Assembly (NCBI RefSeq): GCF_005116575.1
Contig: NZ_SWCN01000027.1
Span: 1-64,000 of the forward strand
Origin: Desulforhopalus sp. IMCC35007
GTDB lineage: Bacteria > Desulfobacterota > Desulfobulbia > Desulfobulbales > Desulfocapsaceae
Length of the DNA stretch: 64,000 nt
Direction of reading: 5' to 3'
Part shown: in pieces, positions 8,400 to 17,372 of the stretch
Layout: each line of letters starts with the position of its first letter
Numbering within the stretch: the stretch's first letter is position 1
Translations under genes and position numbers: made by a program
Notes under the pieces: generated by a model
What the model was told of the DNA's origin: nothing
The model's database searches: none
What the model saw: only the letters and a program-made list of their open reading frames with translations

Positions 8400-9001
8400 T
8401 TATAAACAAATTATGTTCAACTAATTCTAGGCGATTACCATGCTATATGTCAATAGGACAGGGTGCTGTTGTTAGGGGTGGGTGTCTCAATGGTTTTTGA
8501 TTTGAAATAACAACCCCAGAGCAGGAAAGAGCAGAATAACAGAGGATTATTTGAAAAAACTCTCAGAAAAAGTGTTGTGGATGTTGTCCCAGAACAACCA
8601 CCAAATATTGTTCGATCAATGCCAGTCTGGCCTCTTGTAAATTGCTGATTGTCCCCGATGTACGGCAGAATACAACGTCTAAGGAGATGGCATGTCTCTT
8701 CTGGGTCTCCGTGGGGACGGTGGAGTCCGATCGAGATAATACCGAGAAAAAACTGAGGAATAAGAACCAAAAAAAAATATAATACATTTAATCATATATC
8801 TATTGTAGTACGGCATTTTCATACCGTATTTTCTTGTTAGCTGCCATATTGTTTTTCCCTTGTTTTTTGTCAATAATTCGCCATAGAAATACTACGTTTT
8901 CACGATTCAAGTCATTCATTTTTCGTGATGCAGAGAAATAAAGGAAGGCTTTTGCGGTTTTTTGAGTGCAGTCGTCTGACTGGGAAAACACAGAGGGAAA
9001 A
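8400..9001. other. AT-rich intergenic stretch
   Basis: About 600 bases with no convincing gene. Minus-strand frames between 8450 and 9180 lack start signals and recognisable products. The promoter for the usp riboswitch transcript should lie just right of 8395 and the promoter for the small plus-strand gene near 8900-8990. Confidence 0.4.
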
Positions 9002-9205
9002 ATGAAAAATGTTGCTGGAATGCCTTTGGACACTAAAAGCAGGAAGAAAGTTGGCCAGAATGAAAATGGCCTGCAACGTTTGGTGGCGTATTACCAAAAC
9101 TTTTTCGATAGAGATGAAAATCTCAAGCATTACAGCCCTGATGATTACCAGAATGCGAGGCGGAAGTTTGTCAAATACCAATTGGAATTCAGAGGGGCGT
9201 TATAA
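9002..9205 (+). CDS. small hypothetical protein upstream of a response regulator
   Basis: This 67-residue, charged, soluble protein begins MKNVAGMPLD and ends YQLEFRGAL. The middle (LQRLVAYYQNFFDRDENLKHYS) looks helical and amphipathic. GAGGG stands five bases before the ATG at 9002, better than the upstream start at 8966. It is 75 bases ahead of a response regulator gene on the same strand and probably shares its transcript. No family is recognised and no function is proposed. Confidence 0.6.
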   Translation: MKNVAGMPLDTKSRKKVGQNENGLQRLVAYYQNFFDRDENLKHYSPDDYQNARRKFVKYQLEFRGAL

Positions 9206-9280
9206 ATTTGGGTGAGCCGGTAGAGGAAAATGCAGATTGCATTTTTGAATGTACCTCGGAAAAAAAGCAGGACAAATGAC

Positions 9281-9859
9281 ATGGACCTCAATGGAAAAAC
9301 TGTCATGCTGGTAGATGATGAGCCAGCTATTCTTGAATCACTCAATTATTACCTGCAAAGAAGTCAACTCATTGTAACAAACGCAAAATGCGGTGAAGAG
9401 GCGCTGGCGCAATTCAGGAATAAACCTTTCGACACGGTGGTGACCGATCTGGCTATGCCTGGAATGAGCGGCCTTGATGTCTTGCAGGAGATTAAAAAAT
9501 GTAACCCTGAAACAGGGGTGTTTATCCTCACAGGTAGAGGAAATGTCGAACTTGCGGTTCAGGCCCTTCGCCTGGGTGCCGAAGATTTTATTGAAAAGCC
9601 ATTTGATGTTGAAAAACTGATACTGAAACTGGGAAATTACTTTGAAAAACAGGCAGCTCTCAAGAGAACTGCCATGTATGAAAAAATTTTACCAATATGC
9701 GCGTACTGCAAAAAAATCAGAGACGACAGAAAGGTGGAACAGGGGCAGGGGGAATGGGTGCACCTGGAAGATTATTTATGGAAAAGAGGTACGGCCATGA
9801 GTCATGGCTGTTGCCCCGATTGTTATGAAAAACAAATAAAAGGTTTGCTGGGCTCATGA
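9281..9859 (+). CDS. response regulator with Cys-rich C-terminal module
   Basis: This protein has 192 residues. Residues 1-120 are a receiver domain: D12/D13, phosphoacceptor D56 (VTDLAMPG) and Lys in IEKPF. There is no DNA-binding domain. Instead residues ~140-192 carry a module seen at the ends of many signalling proteins of Deltaproteobacteria: ICAYCKKIRDD, a WVHLEDYL segment and SHGCCPDCYEK. The two Cys pairs could bind zinc or a redox centre. ATG at 9281 follows AGGA by eight bases; ATG at 9230 after GAGGAAA is possible but spaced too closely and adds non-conserved residues. Its kinase partner is not obvious here. Confidence 0.85.
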   Translation: MDLNGKTVMLVDDEPAILESLNYYLQRSQLIVTNAKCGEEALAQFRNKPFDTVVTDLAMPGMSGLDVLQEIKKCNPETGVFILTGRGNVELAVQALRLGAEDFIEKPFDVEKLILKLGNYFEKQAALKRTAMYEKILPICAYCKKIRDDRKVEQGQGEWVHLEDYLWKRGTAMSHGCCPDCYEKQIKGLLGS

Positions 9860-9919
9860 CAAGCGTAACAATCATTTTTGTGCCGCAGAATACGTTCAGA
9901 TCTGCAAGAAAAAATTGAC

Positions 9920-10342
9920 ATGGGCACTCGAAAAAAAACGGATAAACAGCAGCCTGTCAGCAGGCGTACTGCAAGAAGGTATCGAATGTCTGGTATTGTG
10001 GCACTTGCAAATTGTGGAGAACCTGCAGTGATGATAATTTACGACCTTTCAAGAAAGGGCGTGTCATTCCAGCATTCTGTTAATCGATTCGCCCCTGATG
10101 ATGAAATTATCATGGATATTCTCGTATACGATTTAAAAAATTGCAGTGAACACCTCATAAATAGAGTAGACGGGCGGGTACTATCGACGACTCTGGTCAC
10201 CGACCCGACGAGTAAGGGACTGATTTGGAGGACCCGGGTGGCATTCCAAAAGCTGAGTTTACATTTCAGTAGGTATGTCTTGCAAGCCTGCCATGAGCAG
10301 ATTTCGCAATCAGAGGAAGAAATGGGGGAAAAGAAATTTTAA
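9920..10342 (+). CDS. PilZ-domain protein
   Basis: A 140-residue protein with a PilZ c-di-GMP-binding pattern: SRRTARRYRMSG supplies the arginines and IYDLSRKGVSF the D-x-S-x-x-G motif. The rest (MDILVYDL, VDGRVLSTTLVTDP, WRTRVAFQKL) aligns segment by segment with the PilZ protein at 3196-3771, so the two are paralogues. This copy keeps the Ser that the other has lost and so is the better candidate for real ligand binding. Start: ATG 9920 rather than TTG 9878; only a weak AAGAAA precedes it. It follows the receiver protein by 60 bases and is probably co-transcribed. Confidence 0.75.
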   Translation: MGTRKKTDKQQPVSRRTARRYRMSGIVALANCGEPAVMIIYDLSRKGVSFQHSVNRFAPDDEIIMDILVYDLKNCSEHLINRVDGRVLSTTLVTDPTSKGLIWRTRVAFQKLSLHFSRYVLQACHEQISQSEEEMGEKKF

Positions 10343-10464
10343 AAGCAGGCAGATGTTTATTTGCGGACTGCCCAGTTTTACAACAAGAGGATTTGTGCAG
10401 GATATTCCTGCTCGAAGATGGCAGGAAGATGTAGTTTTTATTCATTTAACAGGGAGTATGCAAC

Positions 10465-10668
10465 ATGCCAGAGGGAAAAGTAAAGTGGTTTAACGATGCA
10501 AAAGGCTATGGTTTTATCGAACAAGATGGTGGCAAGGATATTTTCGTTCACCATTCGGCAATTCAGGTCGCTGGCTTTAAATCTCTGACCGAGGGGGAGC
10601 GGGTGAGTTTTGAAATTGTCGAGGGCCAGAAAGGTCCCGCTGCAGACAGGGTAATAAAAATTGAATGA
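10465..10668 (+). CDS. csp: CspA-family cold-shock protein
   Basis: This 67-residue single cold-shock domain starts [17 protein letters not shown] and contains KGYGFI (RNP1) and IFVHH (RNP2), the nucleic-acid-binding face of the fold. It differs from the paralogue at 723-923 at only a modest number of positions, mostly after residue 34. AGGGAG lies nine bases before the ATG. A strong 10-bp stem follows at once. Expected role: RNA chaperone in the cytoplasm. Confidence 0.95.
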   Translation: MPEGKVKWFNDAKGYGFIEQDGGKDIFVHHSAIQVAGFKSLTEGERVSFEIVEGQKGPAADRVIKIE

Positions 10669-10676
10669 AAAAGACG

Positions 10677-10718
10677 CCGCTGATGCACTTGTCGATATGA
10701 CGGCAAAAGCATCAGCGG
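10677..10718 (+). terminator. 3' hairpin after second csp gene
   Basis: CCGCTGATGC (10677-10686) pairs perfectly with GCATCAGCGG (10709-10718) around a 22-base loop, starting eight bases after the csp stop codon. The T tail is weak (TTGACTT), so it may stabilise the mRNA end rather than terminate. The stem resembles that after the first csp gene. Confidence 0.6.
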
Positions 10719-10905
10719 TTGACTTCGTATTGAAATGGCAGGAGAAAAGCTCGGTAAAGTTCCTGCATGCACCTTTGTTATGAGATCCTGTTGAGATTCT
10801 TGCTTATCAGTCCATAGGAGATTATTCCGAAAATTTGTCTGAAAAGAAGCATTCTGACACGGTTAAATTTCAAAATTATTTCCAGAATAGTGGAGGAATA
10901 AGTGT

Positions 10906-11274
10906 ATGAATGAAAATGATCGAAGACATCTTAAGGAACTACTTTTAAGAGAACGTCGGGAAATTTTTAATCACCTCTATGGACTTGAATCGGATTGGCA
11001 TGCGTTAAGTGAACATGATATTGAACGAGAAGAAGAGGCCCAGAAAGTCACACTGGCTGACCTTCTTGGCCGAATCAAGGCGCGGGACAGGCAGAGACTC
11101 TCGGAGATCGAGGGTGCGCTAACAAAGATGATGAGCGGCACCTATGGGATTTGCGAAGAATGTCGGGAGCCTATCAGCCTGGCTCGGCTCCAGGCCCTCC
11201 CGACGACCAGTTTTTGTCGAAGGTGTGCGTCTGAACTTGAGACTAAACAAAAGAGTCCCACTTTCCCACTATAA
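10906..11274 (+). CDS. DksA/TraR-family zinc-finger protein
   Basis: This 122-residue protein has an N-terminal helical hairpin (residues 1-80, LKELLLRERREIFNHL and DRQRLSEIEGALTKM) followed by a C4 zinc finger (ICEECREPISLARLQALP, then FCRRCASEL). DksA-type proteins enter the RNA polymerase secondary channel and tune transcription, with ppGpp in some species. It is shorter than E. coli DksA (151) and closer to the many extra DksA-like paralogues of Deltaproteobacteria. GGAGG precedes the ATG. It stands alone with its own terminator at 11389. Confidence 0.9.
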   Translation: MNENDRRHLKELLLRERREIFNHLYGLESDWHALSEHDIEREEEAQKVTLADLLGRIKARDRQRLSEIEGALTKMMSGTYGICEECREPISLARLQALPTTSFCRRCASELETKQKSPTFPL

Positions 11275-11388
11275 GGATTCAGTCTCAGTATCGTTAGCAA
11301 TACAGGCATATGAGAAGGTTTTTCTTATGAGGATGGCGTGAGGCAATACTGTTGGGTGTAACAATTAAAGAGCTACCCTGGCTGAATT

Positions 11389-11416
11389 AATACGGTCCTT
11401 TGCTACCGTATTTTAT
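11389..11416 (+). terminator. intrinsic terminator after DksA-like gene
   Basis: AATACGG (11389-11395) pairs with CCGTATT (11406-11412) around a 10-base loop, followed by TTAT. It is a modest stem 115 bases after the stop codon. Confidence 0.5.
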
Positions 11417-11546
11417 GTATGGTCGAAAAGATTCTGGGGGTTTAGCAGGCAATATCATAACAGCGCGTGAAGATGTTTAACGGGGTGAGGGGGGATGGAT
11501 ATCAGCTGCTTGAGGTCTCATCTTCTGTGAAAGGAGCTCAAAGATC

Positions 11547-12512
11547 ATGCCATCTCGTAAGAAACTCGGACTCGCTCTTGGATGCGGTGCATCTAAGGGA
11601 TGGGCACATATAGGCATTATCGAAGCATTAGAGAACGCGGGCATCCCCATTGATATCATCGCAGGCTGCAGTGTGGGGGCATATGTCGGTGCAATTTATG
11701 CCGGTGGAGGTCTTCGCTCCCTCAAGGAATTTGTACTTCGCATGGATGGGAAAAGAATATTTTCCTATTTTGATATGGCGTTTTCACGGTCAGGTATTCT
11801 GAACGGTACAAAAAGGGTTACTGAACTCTTTTCAATGCACACCAACATTAAATACTTTGAAGACCTTAGCATACCGCTGGCAATGGTGGCGACAGATCTT
11901 GAACGTGGAGAAAAAGTCGTGCTCAAGTCAGGAAATATCATCAGCGCCCTCAGGGCAACAATGTCGTACCCGGCGCTTTTTGCTCCGGTGAAGATGAACG
12001 GGTGCTGGCTGGTAGATGGGGGACTTGTTGATCCAGTACCTGTTGGTGTAGCACGCGCAATGGGCGCCGAGATTGTCATTGCCGTTGATCTTAATACCAG
12101 GATAGTTTCACGCCGAAAAAACATACCCACAGGCAAGAATGATTCAAAGAACCAGTTTGTATCACCGGAAGCCCTTGAAGCAGAGAAAAACGAACGCAAT
12201 ACGATTACCAAGAGAATATTTGGCTATTATGAAGCCATTGAAAACAATATAAAAAATATCCATTCATCGACCCGACAAAACGATGCTGCCACACCAGACA
12301 TCATTGAGACAATCACAACCTCTATTGAAATCATGGAGGAACGTATCAGTCGTATAAATCTGGCAGTGGACAGACCAGATATATTGATCCAGCCCCGTCT
12401 TGGAGAGTTGAGGATGATGAATTTTGACCGGGTATCGCACGCTATTGAGGAAGGATATATAGGGGGCCAGGAAAAAATACTCGATATCCAGTCCTTGCTG
12501 GCGTCTCGATAA
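11547..12512 (+). CDS. patatin-like phospholipase (RssA/NTE type)
   Basis: This 321-residue cytoplasmic hydrolase has a patatin Ser-Asp dyad. LGLALGCGASKGWAHIG is the glycine-rich oxyanion region (here C-G-A-S-K-G instead of the usual G-G-G-x-R-G), GCSVGAYVG holds the nucleophilic Ser in G-x-S-x-G near residue 53, and LVDGGLVDPVP holds the catalytic Asp of the D-G-G motif near residue 155. It would hydrolyse acyl ester bonds of phospholipids or lysophospholipids. The last ~120 residues (IIETITTSIEIMEERIS) are family-typical helices. AAGGAG precedes the ATG by ten bases. Monocistronic. Confidence 0.9.
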   Translation: MPSRKKLGLALGCGASKGWAHIGIIEALENAGIPIDIIAGCSVGAYVGAIYAGGGLRSLKEFVLRMDGKRIFSYFDMAFSRSGILNGTKRVTELFSMHTNIKYFEDLSIPLAMVATDLERGEKVVLKSGNIISALRATMSYPALFAPVKMNGCWLVDGGLVDPVPVGVARAMGAEIVIAVDLNTRIVSRRKNIPTGKNDSKNQFVSPEALEAEKNERNTITKRIFGYYEAIENNIKNIHSSTRQNDAATPDIIETITTSIEIMEERISRINLAVDRPDILIQPRLGELRMMNFDRVSHAIEEGYIGGQEKILDIQSLLASR

Positions 12513-12612
12513 ATGACATTTGAGCTGGTGAAAAAAGTACAACAGCACAGAGGCAGGAACCGCCAAAAACAACTGGAACCTAACATCGGATACAGAAAGC
12601 TCAAACCTTACC

Positions 12613-13301
12613 TTGTCGGTTATCTGTCTGATATATTCATCTGGACGATTCATGGCAAGGGTATCTGATTGTAGATCCGGCTGTAAGTGGACCCGGCCGG
12701 ATACGGAGCGGCCGTTTTGCTTGAGGACAGAAGGTGACCGATTTACAGTACCTCTGGAGAGTCAACTGTTCCCCGACACAGATAAGTTCAGTGTTTTGGC
12801 GAGTATTGTATCATTGGTGCCGGTACATTTTTTTTCAGGTGTGGCCCGACACGTTCAGCAATGTGAAAGTGATTGTCAAAGTCTATCGAAACGATGGAGT
12901 TTGACAATGCTTATCGTTGATGCCGATTGTTATGATGTTCAGCCGATTGGCCATAAACGTGTTACAAGGGATTTTAACACTCATCCGTTTCCTGCAGAGC
13001 TTGGCCAGATAACCTGTGTTACATTTTCATATACCGTTCATCTCGGTGAACAATCCATCTGATTCGAATACGACTACATATTCATGAGCGAAGTCATTTT
13101 GAAGACGGTCGAGCACAGTCGCGGGAAATTACCGGTCAATGGGGCACCATAAATACCTGTCGAACCAAGGAGGTCGAAGCCAACATCCGGCAAAGAGATG
13201 TTGACTCTTACAATCGTCCTTTTCAGCTTCCAGAGATGACCCCTCAAAAGCCAGACGTCTTTTCTTTCCAAAAACCCTCAATCAACCAGAAAGAGTTTTA
13301 A
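12613..13301 (+). other. possible decayed coding region
   Basis: Between the patatin and YceH genes is 1 kb without a recognisable gene. One frame is open from 12613 to 13062 (149 codons, Cys-rich start, ending TVHLGEQSI), and another continues without a start codon from 13050 to 13301 (HERSHFEDG ... QKPSINQKEF). The consecutive open stretches in different frames suggest an old gene broken by frameshifts, but neither product is recognised and both could be chance. No transposase signatures seen. Confidence 0.25.
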
Positions 13302-13522
13302 AGAGAAGAAATATTTTTTCTCTATAAACGGGGTAGTGTTCAACGCTGAAAGAGGGGCAACCTTGGAGGCTGAACAACATTTGAGTTCGCCGGACATACT
13401 TCTATGCAAAAAAAAATACAGGTTGTATAAATGTATGAGATCAACTGGAGAGTACTTGTGAAACCAAGAGAAATACTTCATTTGATCTGGACAAACGCTA
13501 TACAACACAATGGTGAAAAATT

Positions 13523-14173
13523 ATGGAAATTTTGCTTACTGATAACGAGGTTCGATTGCTTGGATGTTTGATGGAAAAGGAAATGGCAACACCTGACTAC
13601 TATCCTCTTTCACTCAATGCTTTAACAAATGCCTGCAACCAGAAGTCCAACAGAAATCCAGTAGTATCGTATGACGAAGAAACGGTTCTTTACGGATTAA
13701 AAGGTTTGCAGGAGAGAAAACTGGTCAGGCAAAGCAACGTTAGCCGAGTTCCAAAATACGAACAGATTTTCTCAAAAGAGCTGAAGTTGTTAACCCGCGA
13801 AGAATCCGTCATTTGTATACTTTTAGTCCGCGGTCCCCAGACCATTGGTGAAATCCGTGGGCGAACAGAACGCCTGTATGCTTTTAAGACCCTTGACGAG
13901 GTTCAGGAAACTATCTCCAGCCTTGAAGACATGGAACTGGTCAAAAAGCTGCCCCGCCTGCCGGGCCGCAAAGAAGCTCGCTACACACATCTCTTGAGTG
14001 GAGATCCGGATGAGGCTGTCGTTGAGGCAGTACCCCAGGCAAAAGTTGAAACAGTAATTGTCCGGAAAGAAAATAACTGCACTGGCGATCTGCAAGAGCA
14101 AATAGACAGTCTACGCCACGAATTGCAGAACCTGCGACTTGAGTTTGCAGCATTTAAATCACAGCTTGAGTGA
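13523..14173 (+). CDS. yceH: YceH-family (DUF480) winged-helix protein
   Basis: This 216-residue protein has two DUF480 winged-helix repeats. The signature region LTDNEVRLLGCLMEKEMATPDYYPLSLNALTNACNQKSNRNPV is cut here into its typical parts: LLGCLMEKE, PDYYPLSLN and NQKSNRNP. The second repeat includes LLVRGPQTIGEIRGR and LPRLPGRKEARY. The C-terminus (~35 residues, EQIDSLRHELQNLRLEFAAFK) is a coiled coil that likely dimerises. The molecular role of YceH is not established; the fold suggests DNA or protein binding. The ribosome-binding site is weak (GGTGAAAAATT). A gene for an FAD enzyme follows 110 bases downstream. Confidence 0.93.
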   Translation: MEILLTDNEVRLLGCLMEKEMATPDYYPLSLNALTNACNQKSNRNPVVSYDEETVLYGLKGLQERKLVRQSNVSRVPKYEQIFSKELKLLTREESVICILLVRGPQTIGEIRGRTERLYAFKTLDEVQETISSLEDMELVKKLPRLPGRKEARYTHLLSGDPDEAVVEAVPQAKVETVIVRKENNCTGDLQEQIDSLRHELQNLRLEFAAFKSQLE

Positions 14174-14283
14174 TGCTCTGACAGGGATATTTCGATCCAG
14201 TGATTCAACAGATAAGGCAGTAGAGTGCATATGCCTGGACTGGCATGTGGAAGCTTATGCAGTAAAACGGAGAAAATAATTAC

Positions 14284-15453
14284 ATGCTTGAAATGCTCAT
14301 CATTGGCGGCGGTATTCACGGAGTTCATCTGGCGCATTGTTTGCGTCAACAGACCCATCTGACGCACGATGATATTCGAATTTTAGATCCCCACATAGAA
14401 CTGCTCCATGAATGGCGACGTTGCGCCAGAAATTGTGGAATGAAGTATTTACGCTCTTCCTCGGTGCACCATATTGACATCCATCCCTTCTCACTGCGTC
14501 GCTACGCCGCACTACCAGAAATCAGAAAAGACACCAATTTTATCGCCCCTAAAAACAGGCCATCCGTGGAATTATTTGATGCGCATTGCAGGATGGTGGT
14601 AGATGACCATCAACTGGAGTCTTTGCACATAAAAGGCCGCGCTTTAGAACTTCACAATAACGTCGAGTATGTAAGTGTTGTGACTGCGGAGGAGACGATC
14701 AATGCTCGATTTGTGCTACTTGCGCTCGGAATGAGTGAACAACCCCTGTGGCCGACCTGGGCGACCCGTCTCAGAGAAATGGGAGTATCGGTAGATCATG
14801 TGTTCGATCCCGGCTTTCGCCTTGATGGTTTGCGGGCCGATGGTCCGGTTGGGGTGATCGGTGGTGGTATCAGTGGTGGACATCTTTCTCTGAAAGTGAC
14901 TGAACAATTGAACGCTGAAGTGCTGTTGATTTCCCGAAAGGAGGTGTATGTCAGTAATTTCGATTTTGCTCCAGGCTGGATAGGTCCAAGGTATACGGAA
15001 GGGTTCTACCGTTCACCGATTGAACAACGACGTCAGCAGATAGTGGCCGCCAGAGCCAAAGGCAGTGTTCCCGGAGACATGAAACTTGCGTTGGACAAAG
15101 CGGCGGCACGGCATCAACTTACTTGCATCACTGACGATATAACCGATGCGAAATGTCAAAACGGAAGTGCCCTGCTGACTGGGCGGCAAGGTCGATATGA
15201 GTGTCAAAGAATTGTTCTGGCCACAGGTTTTGTGGAAAAACGTCCCGATGGCGGTTTCGTGAACCAGGCAGTTAAGGAGTTCAAACTCAAGACAGCTGCC
15301 TGTGGATTTCCGGTGATAACACCATCCCTCCAGTGGCATGATCGGATTTTCGTTACCGGCCCCCTCTCTGAACTCCAAATTGGCCCTGTGGCAAGAAACA
15401 TCGTGGGGGCAAGACATTCGAGCAGCAGGATCACAGCGGCTTTGAAAAAATAG
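14284..15453 (+). CDS. FAD/NAD(P)-binding oxidoreductase (lysine-N-monooxygenase-like)
   Basis: This 389-residue flavoprotein begins MLEMLIIGGGIHGVHLAHCL, a Rossmann FAD site (GGGIHG). A second dinucleotide site, GVIGGGISGGHLSL, lies near residue 198, and the ATG-type motif IVLATGF near residue 310 closes the FAD domain. The order resembles the FAD-NAD(P)-binding/L-ornithine or lysine N-monooxygenase superfamily. The substrate is unknown. HEWRRCARNCGMKYLRSSSVHH near residue 42 matches the conserved substrate-side region of that family. GGAG precedes the ATG. No siderophore genes are adjacent, so a siderophore role is not supported. Confidence 0.8.
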   Translation: MLEMLIIGGGIHGVHLAHCLRQQTHLTHDDIRILDPHIELLHEWRRCARNCGMKYLRSSSVHHIDIHPFSLRRYAALPEIRKDTNFIAPKNRPSVELFDAHCRMVVDDHQLESLHIKGRALELHNNVEYVSVVTAEETINARFVLLALGMSEQPLWPTWATRLREMGVSVDHVFDPGFRLDGLRADGPVGVIGGGISGGHLSLKVTEQLNAEVLLISRKEVYVSNFDFAPGWIGPRYTEGFYRSPIEQRRQQIVAARAKGSVPGDMKLALDKAAARHQLTCITDDITDAKCQNGSALLTGRQGRYECQRIVLATGFVEKRPDGGFVNQAVKEFKLKTAACGFPVITPSLQWHDRIFVTGPLSELQIGPVARNIVGARHSSSRITAALKK

Positions 15454-15713
15454 TCGGTAGCCCGGAGCGCAATGCAACTTCATTTTTGCAGATCTATCTA
15501 TTCTGACCCATGCAAATGAAAGAGTTCTTTTTGTTACAGCTCATTGCTGGCACAGCGCATGTTCTCCGACAACGAGATTCGAGGTGACCTCGAATCTCGA
15601 CCGTAATAATATGATTTTAAATCGTTTTTTTATACTGCATATTGGCGGCAATGCAATTTGGTCGCACTTTTGCAAAAGTTTACGACAAAACTACAAAAAC
15701 AAGCTTCTTGAAT
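15454..15713. other. intergenic region between convergent genes
   Basis: The FAD-enzyme gene ends at 15453 and the secreted-protein gene, on the other strand, ends at 15714. I see an imperfect inverted element near 15575-15602 (CGAGATTCGAGGT and ACCTCGAATCTCG pair as a 13-bp perfect hairpin without loop), which may terminate both transcripts. Confidence 0.5.
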
Positions 15714-16922
15714 TTACTCTCCTATCTTTGAGATTGTATAACGTAAATCACCCACATATGTGCCGTTGAAAACAACGGTTTCACGCCAAGGTCCCTCCTG
15801 AGTTCTTCGTAAAGTGAACCACTTTTCTTTTTGACCGGAATGAACTGACCCAAGATTAGTGGTACCCATAAATTGCTCTTTATAATAGGAATCAATTCTG
15901 ATTGGGTGATTTGAGGTGACATGAGCAAAAGCCAGATACAATACAACATCGCCATAAAGATAACCGGACTTGCCACCCCAAGGATTTATAAGCGTGTTAC
16001 CACTACGTTTTGAACCTATGGCCCCACCTATAAAAGATGCAAAAGCATATTCATTTTTCATTGACACCAGCCGGGGCCTTACCCAAACAGCCCAATCCTG
16101 TGCAGACGATTTTTCTCCGGCATCAATAGAAAGAGCAATTGTTCCTGTCATATTGCTAAACAGAGACAGATCCTGGCTGAAATCACTGATAAGATATCCG
16201 TTCATTTTTTTGTGATATTCACGTCGAAGGGGTATACCATTGTATTGTGGAAATTCGGCCCAGATTTCGAAGTATACTCCATCTGAGACTCCAGCCCCGT
16301 CAATAAAACCAAGCTCTGCACGAAACTCTGTACCATGGGCAGGCAGGTTGATATTTGAATAGCGGCCAACTATGCGCCCTCGAGGTTGCCAGTGTGGATG
16401 GGTCTCCAATACTTCGCGATATGTGCGTTGGTTTTCAAGTTTGACACTGTTTAATACACGGACAAACCCTTTATCATCTGAGCCACTGCCAGGATAGGGC
16501 AAGATTTGCCAGGCATTCGTCCATTTTGCACTTGGTGCTTTTTGAATAAAATCGTAAAAAATGCCTGGTTCAGGATTTTCACAGACGATCTCAGAGAAAC
16601 CGTCACAGAAATCTTTGTCACATATTTTACCACTTTTTAGAGTTTTAGTAGGAGTGGTCTTGCCAATGTTTGCAGCTTGCTTCCAGCTATTAGAACGGGA
16701 TAGATTATTCTGTTTGCACCAGGCCGTAGCTGCAGGCTCTCCGCACTGGACTGTCCAGTCCAGACACCAGTCTAAACGATATTGTTGATTCATCGGTTCG
16801 CTATAGCGAATGAGACCGGAACCAATCTGGGCACTGGTACTGTCACCGTAGGCGGGACAGCATGGGAAGAGAAAAAAACATAGCAAGACTAAAGGCCGGT
16901 AGATACTTTTCACTCTTTTCAT
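15714..16922 (-). CDS. secreted Cys-rich protein under GEMM riboswitch
   Basis: This 402-residue protein has a signal peptide (MKRVKSIYRPLVLLCFFLFPCCPAYG, cleavage after AYG), possibly as a lipoprotein since FPCC lies near the cut. Residues ~50-115 form a Cys-rich module (LDWCLDWTVQCG, AAATAWCKQN-like, KICDKDFCDGF) seen in secreted proteins of several phyla, with W/C/F spacing conserved. The rest looks all-beta, with a ~100-residue segment (FRAELGFIDGAGVSDGVYFEIWAEF) resembling NPCBM/galactose-binding sandwiches. Function unknown; binding to a cell-surface or extracellular carbohydrate is a guess. GAGAGG precedes the ATG. A divergent riboswitch starts 440 bases upstream. Confidence 0.8.
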   Translation of the reverse strand: MKRVKSIYRPLVLLCFFLFPCCPAYGDSTSAQIGSGLIRYSEPMNQQYRLDWCLDWTVQCGEPAATAWCKQNNLSRSNSWKQAANIGKTTPTKTLKSGKICDKDFCDGFSEIVCENPEPGIFYDFIQKAPSAKWTNAWQILPYPGSGSDDKGFVRVLNSVKLENQRTYREVLETHPHWQPRGRIVGRYSNINLPAHGTEFRAELGFIDGAGVSDGVYFEIWAEFPQYNGIPLRREYHKKMNGYLISDFSQDLSLFSNMTGTIALSIDAGEKSSAQDWAVWVRPRLVSMKNEYAFASFIGGAIGSKRSGNTLINPWGGKSGYLYGDVVLYLAFAHVTSNHPIRIDSYYKEQFMGTTNLGSVHSGQKEKWFTLRRTQEGPWRETVVFNGTYVGDLRYTISKIGE

Positions 16923-17334
16923 TTCTAACCTCTCTTAAGGACACTGTGGTTTAAAAAAGATTGTGGTACAGACCGTATTTTTCCCAACCATGGTATAATG
17001 ATCGCCTCATAAACATCTCGATCCAATTGTACAAGACGCTGCTTTCAGTCCAGATTTTCTCTTAAACACCTCTTAAATGTCATTGTTCCGGAGTATTCCG
17101 AGCTACAAGGCAGTTCATTGAGATCGTTGTCTTGCTCCTCACTTCTATATGAACCCAAATCCTCCCCAGTTTAAACGCTGGCTTGAGGGACCCGACTTTT
17201 CGCCATCGTTGTTGAATGCTTGTGAAGCTCACTTCGTTATGCCGAGTTTATACATTTCTCAGGTGAGCATGCTGCTTACTGTCATCATAAGTAGCTAAAA
17301 CAACTTTCAAGACCTTTCAAAGGGATCTCCCATT
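16923..17334 (-). other. long leader between riboswitch and secreted-protein gene
   Basis: About 410 bases separate the riboswitch terminator from the start codon of the secreted protein. No ORF with a good start is seen on either strand. It may hold a second promoter or be a long untranslated leader. Confidence 0.35.
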
Positions 17335-17372
17335 AAAAAAGCCGGGCCACCTGTTTCTAAGGCAGCTCGGCT
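17335..17372 (-). terminator. riboswitch terminator before secreted-protein gene
   Basis: Read on the minus strand, AGCCGAGCTGCCTT pairs with a downstream AGGTGGCCCGGCT with a few G-U pairs, and a run of six T follows. The left arm is the 3' end of the aptamer, so aptamer folding and termination compete. Confidence 0.75.

Noticed and set aside
8450-8787. Minus-strand frames of 74 and 106 codons
   Set aside because: No ribosome-binding site, low-complexity hydrophobic residues and no recognisable motif.
9878-9919. TTG start for the second PilZ protein
   Set aside because: ATG at 9920 gives the domain without extra residues, though its ribosome-binding site is weak.
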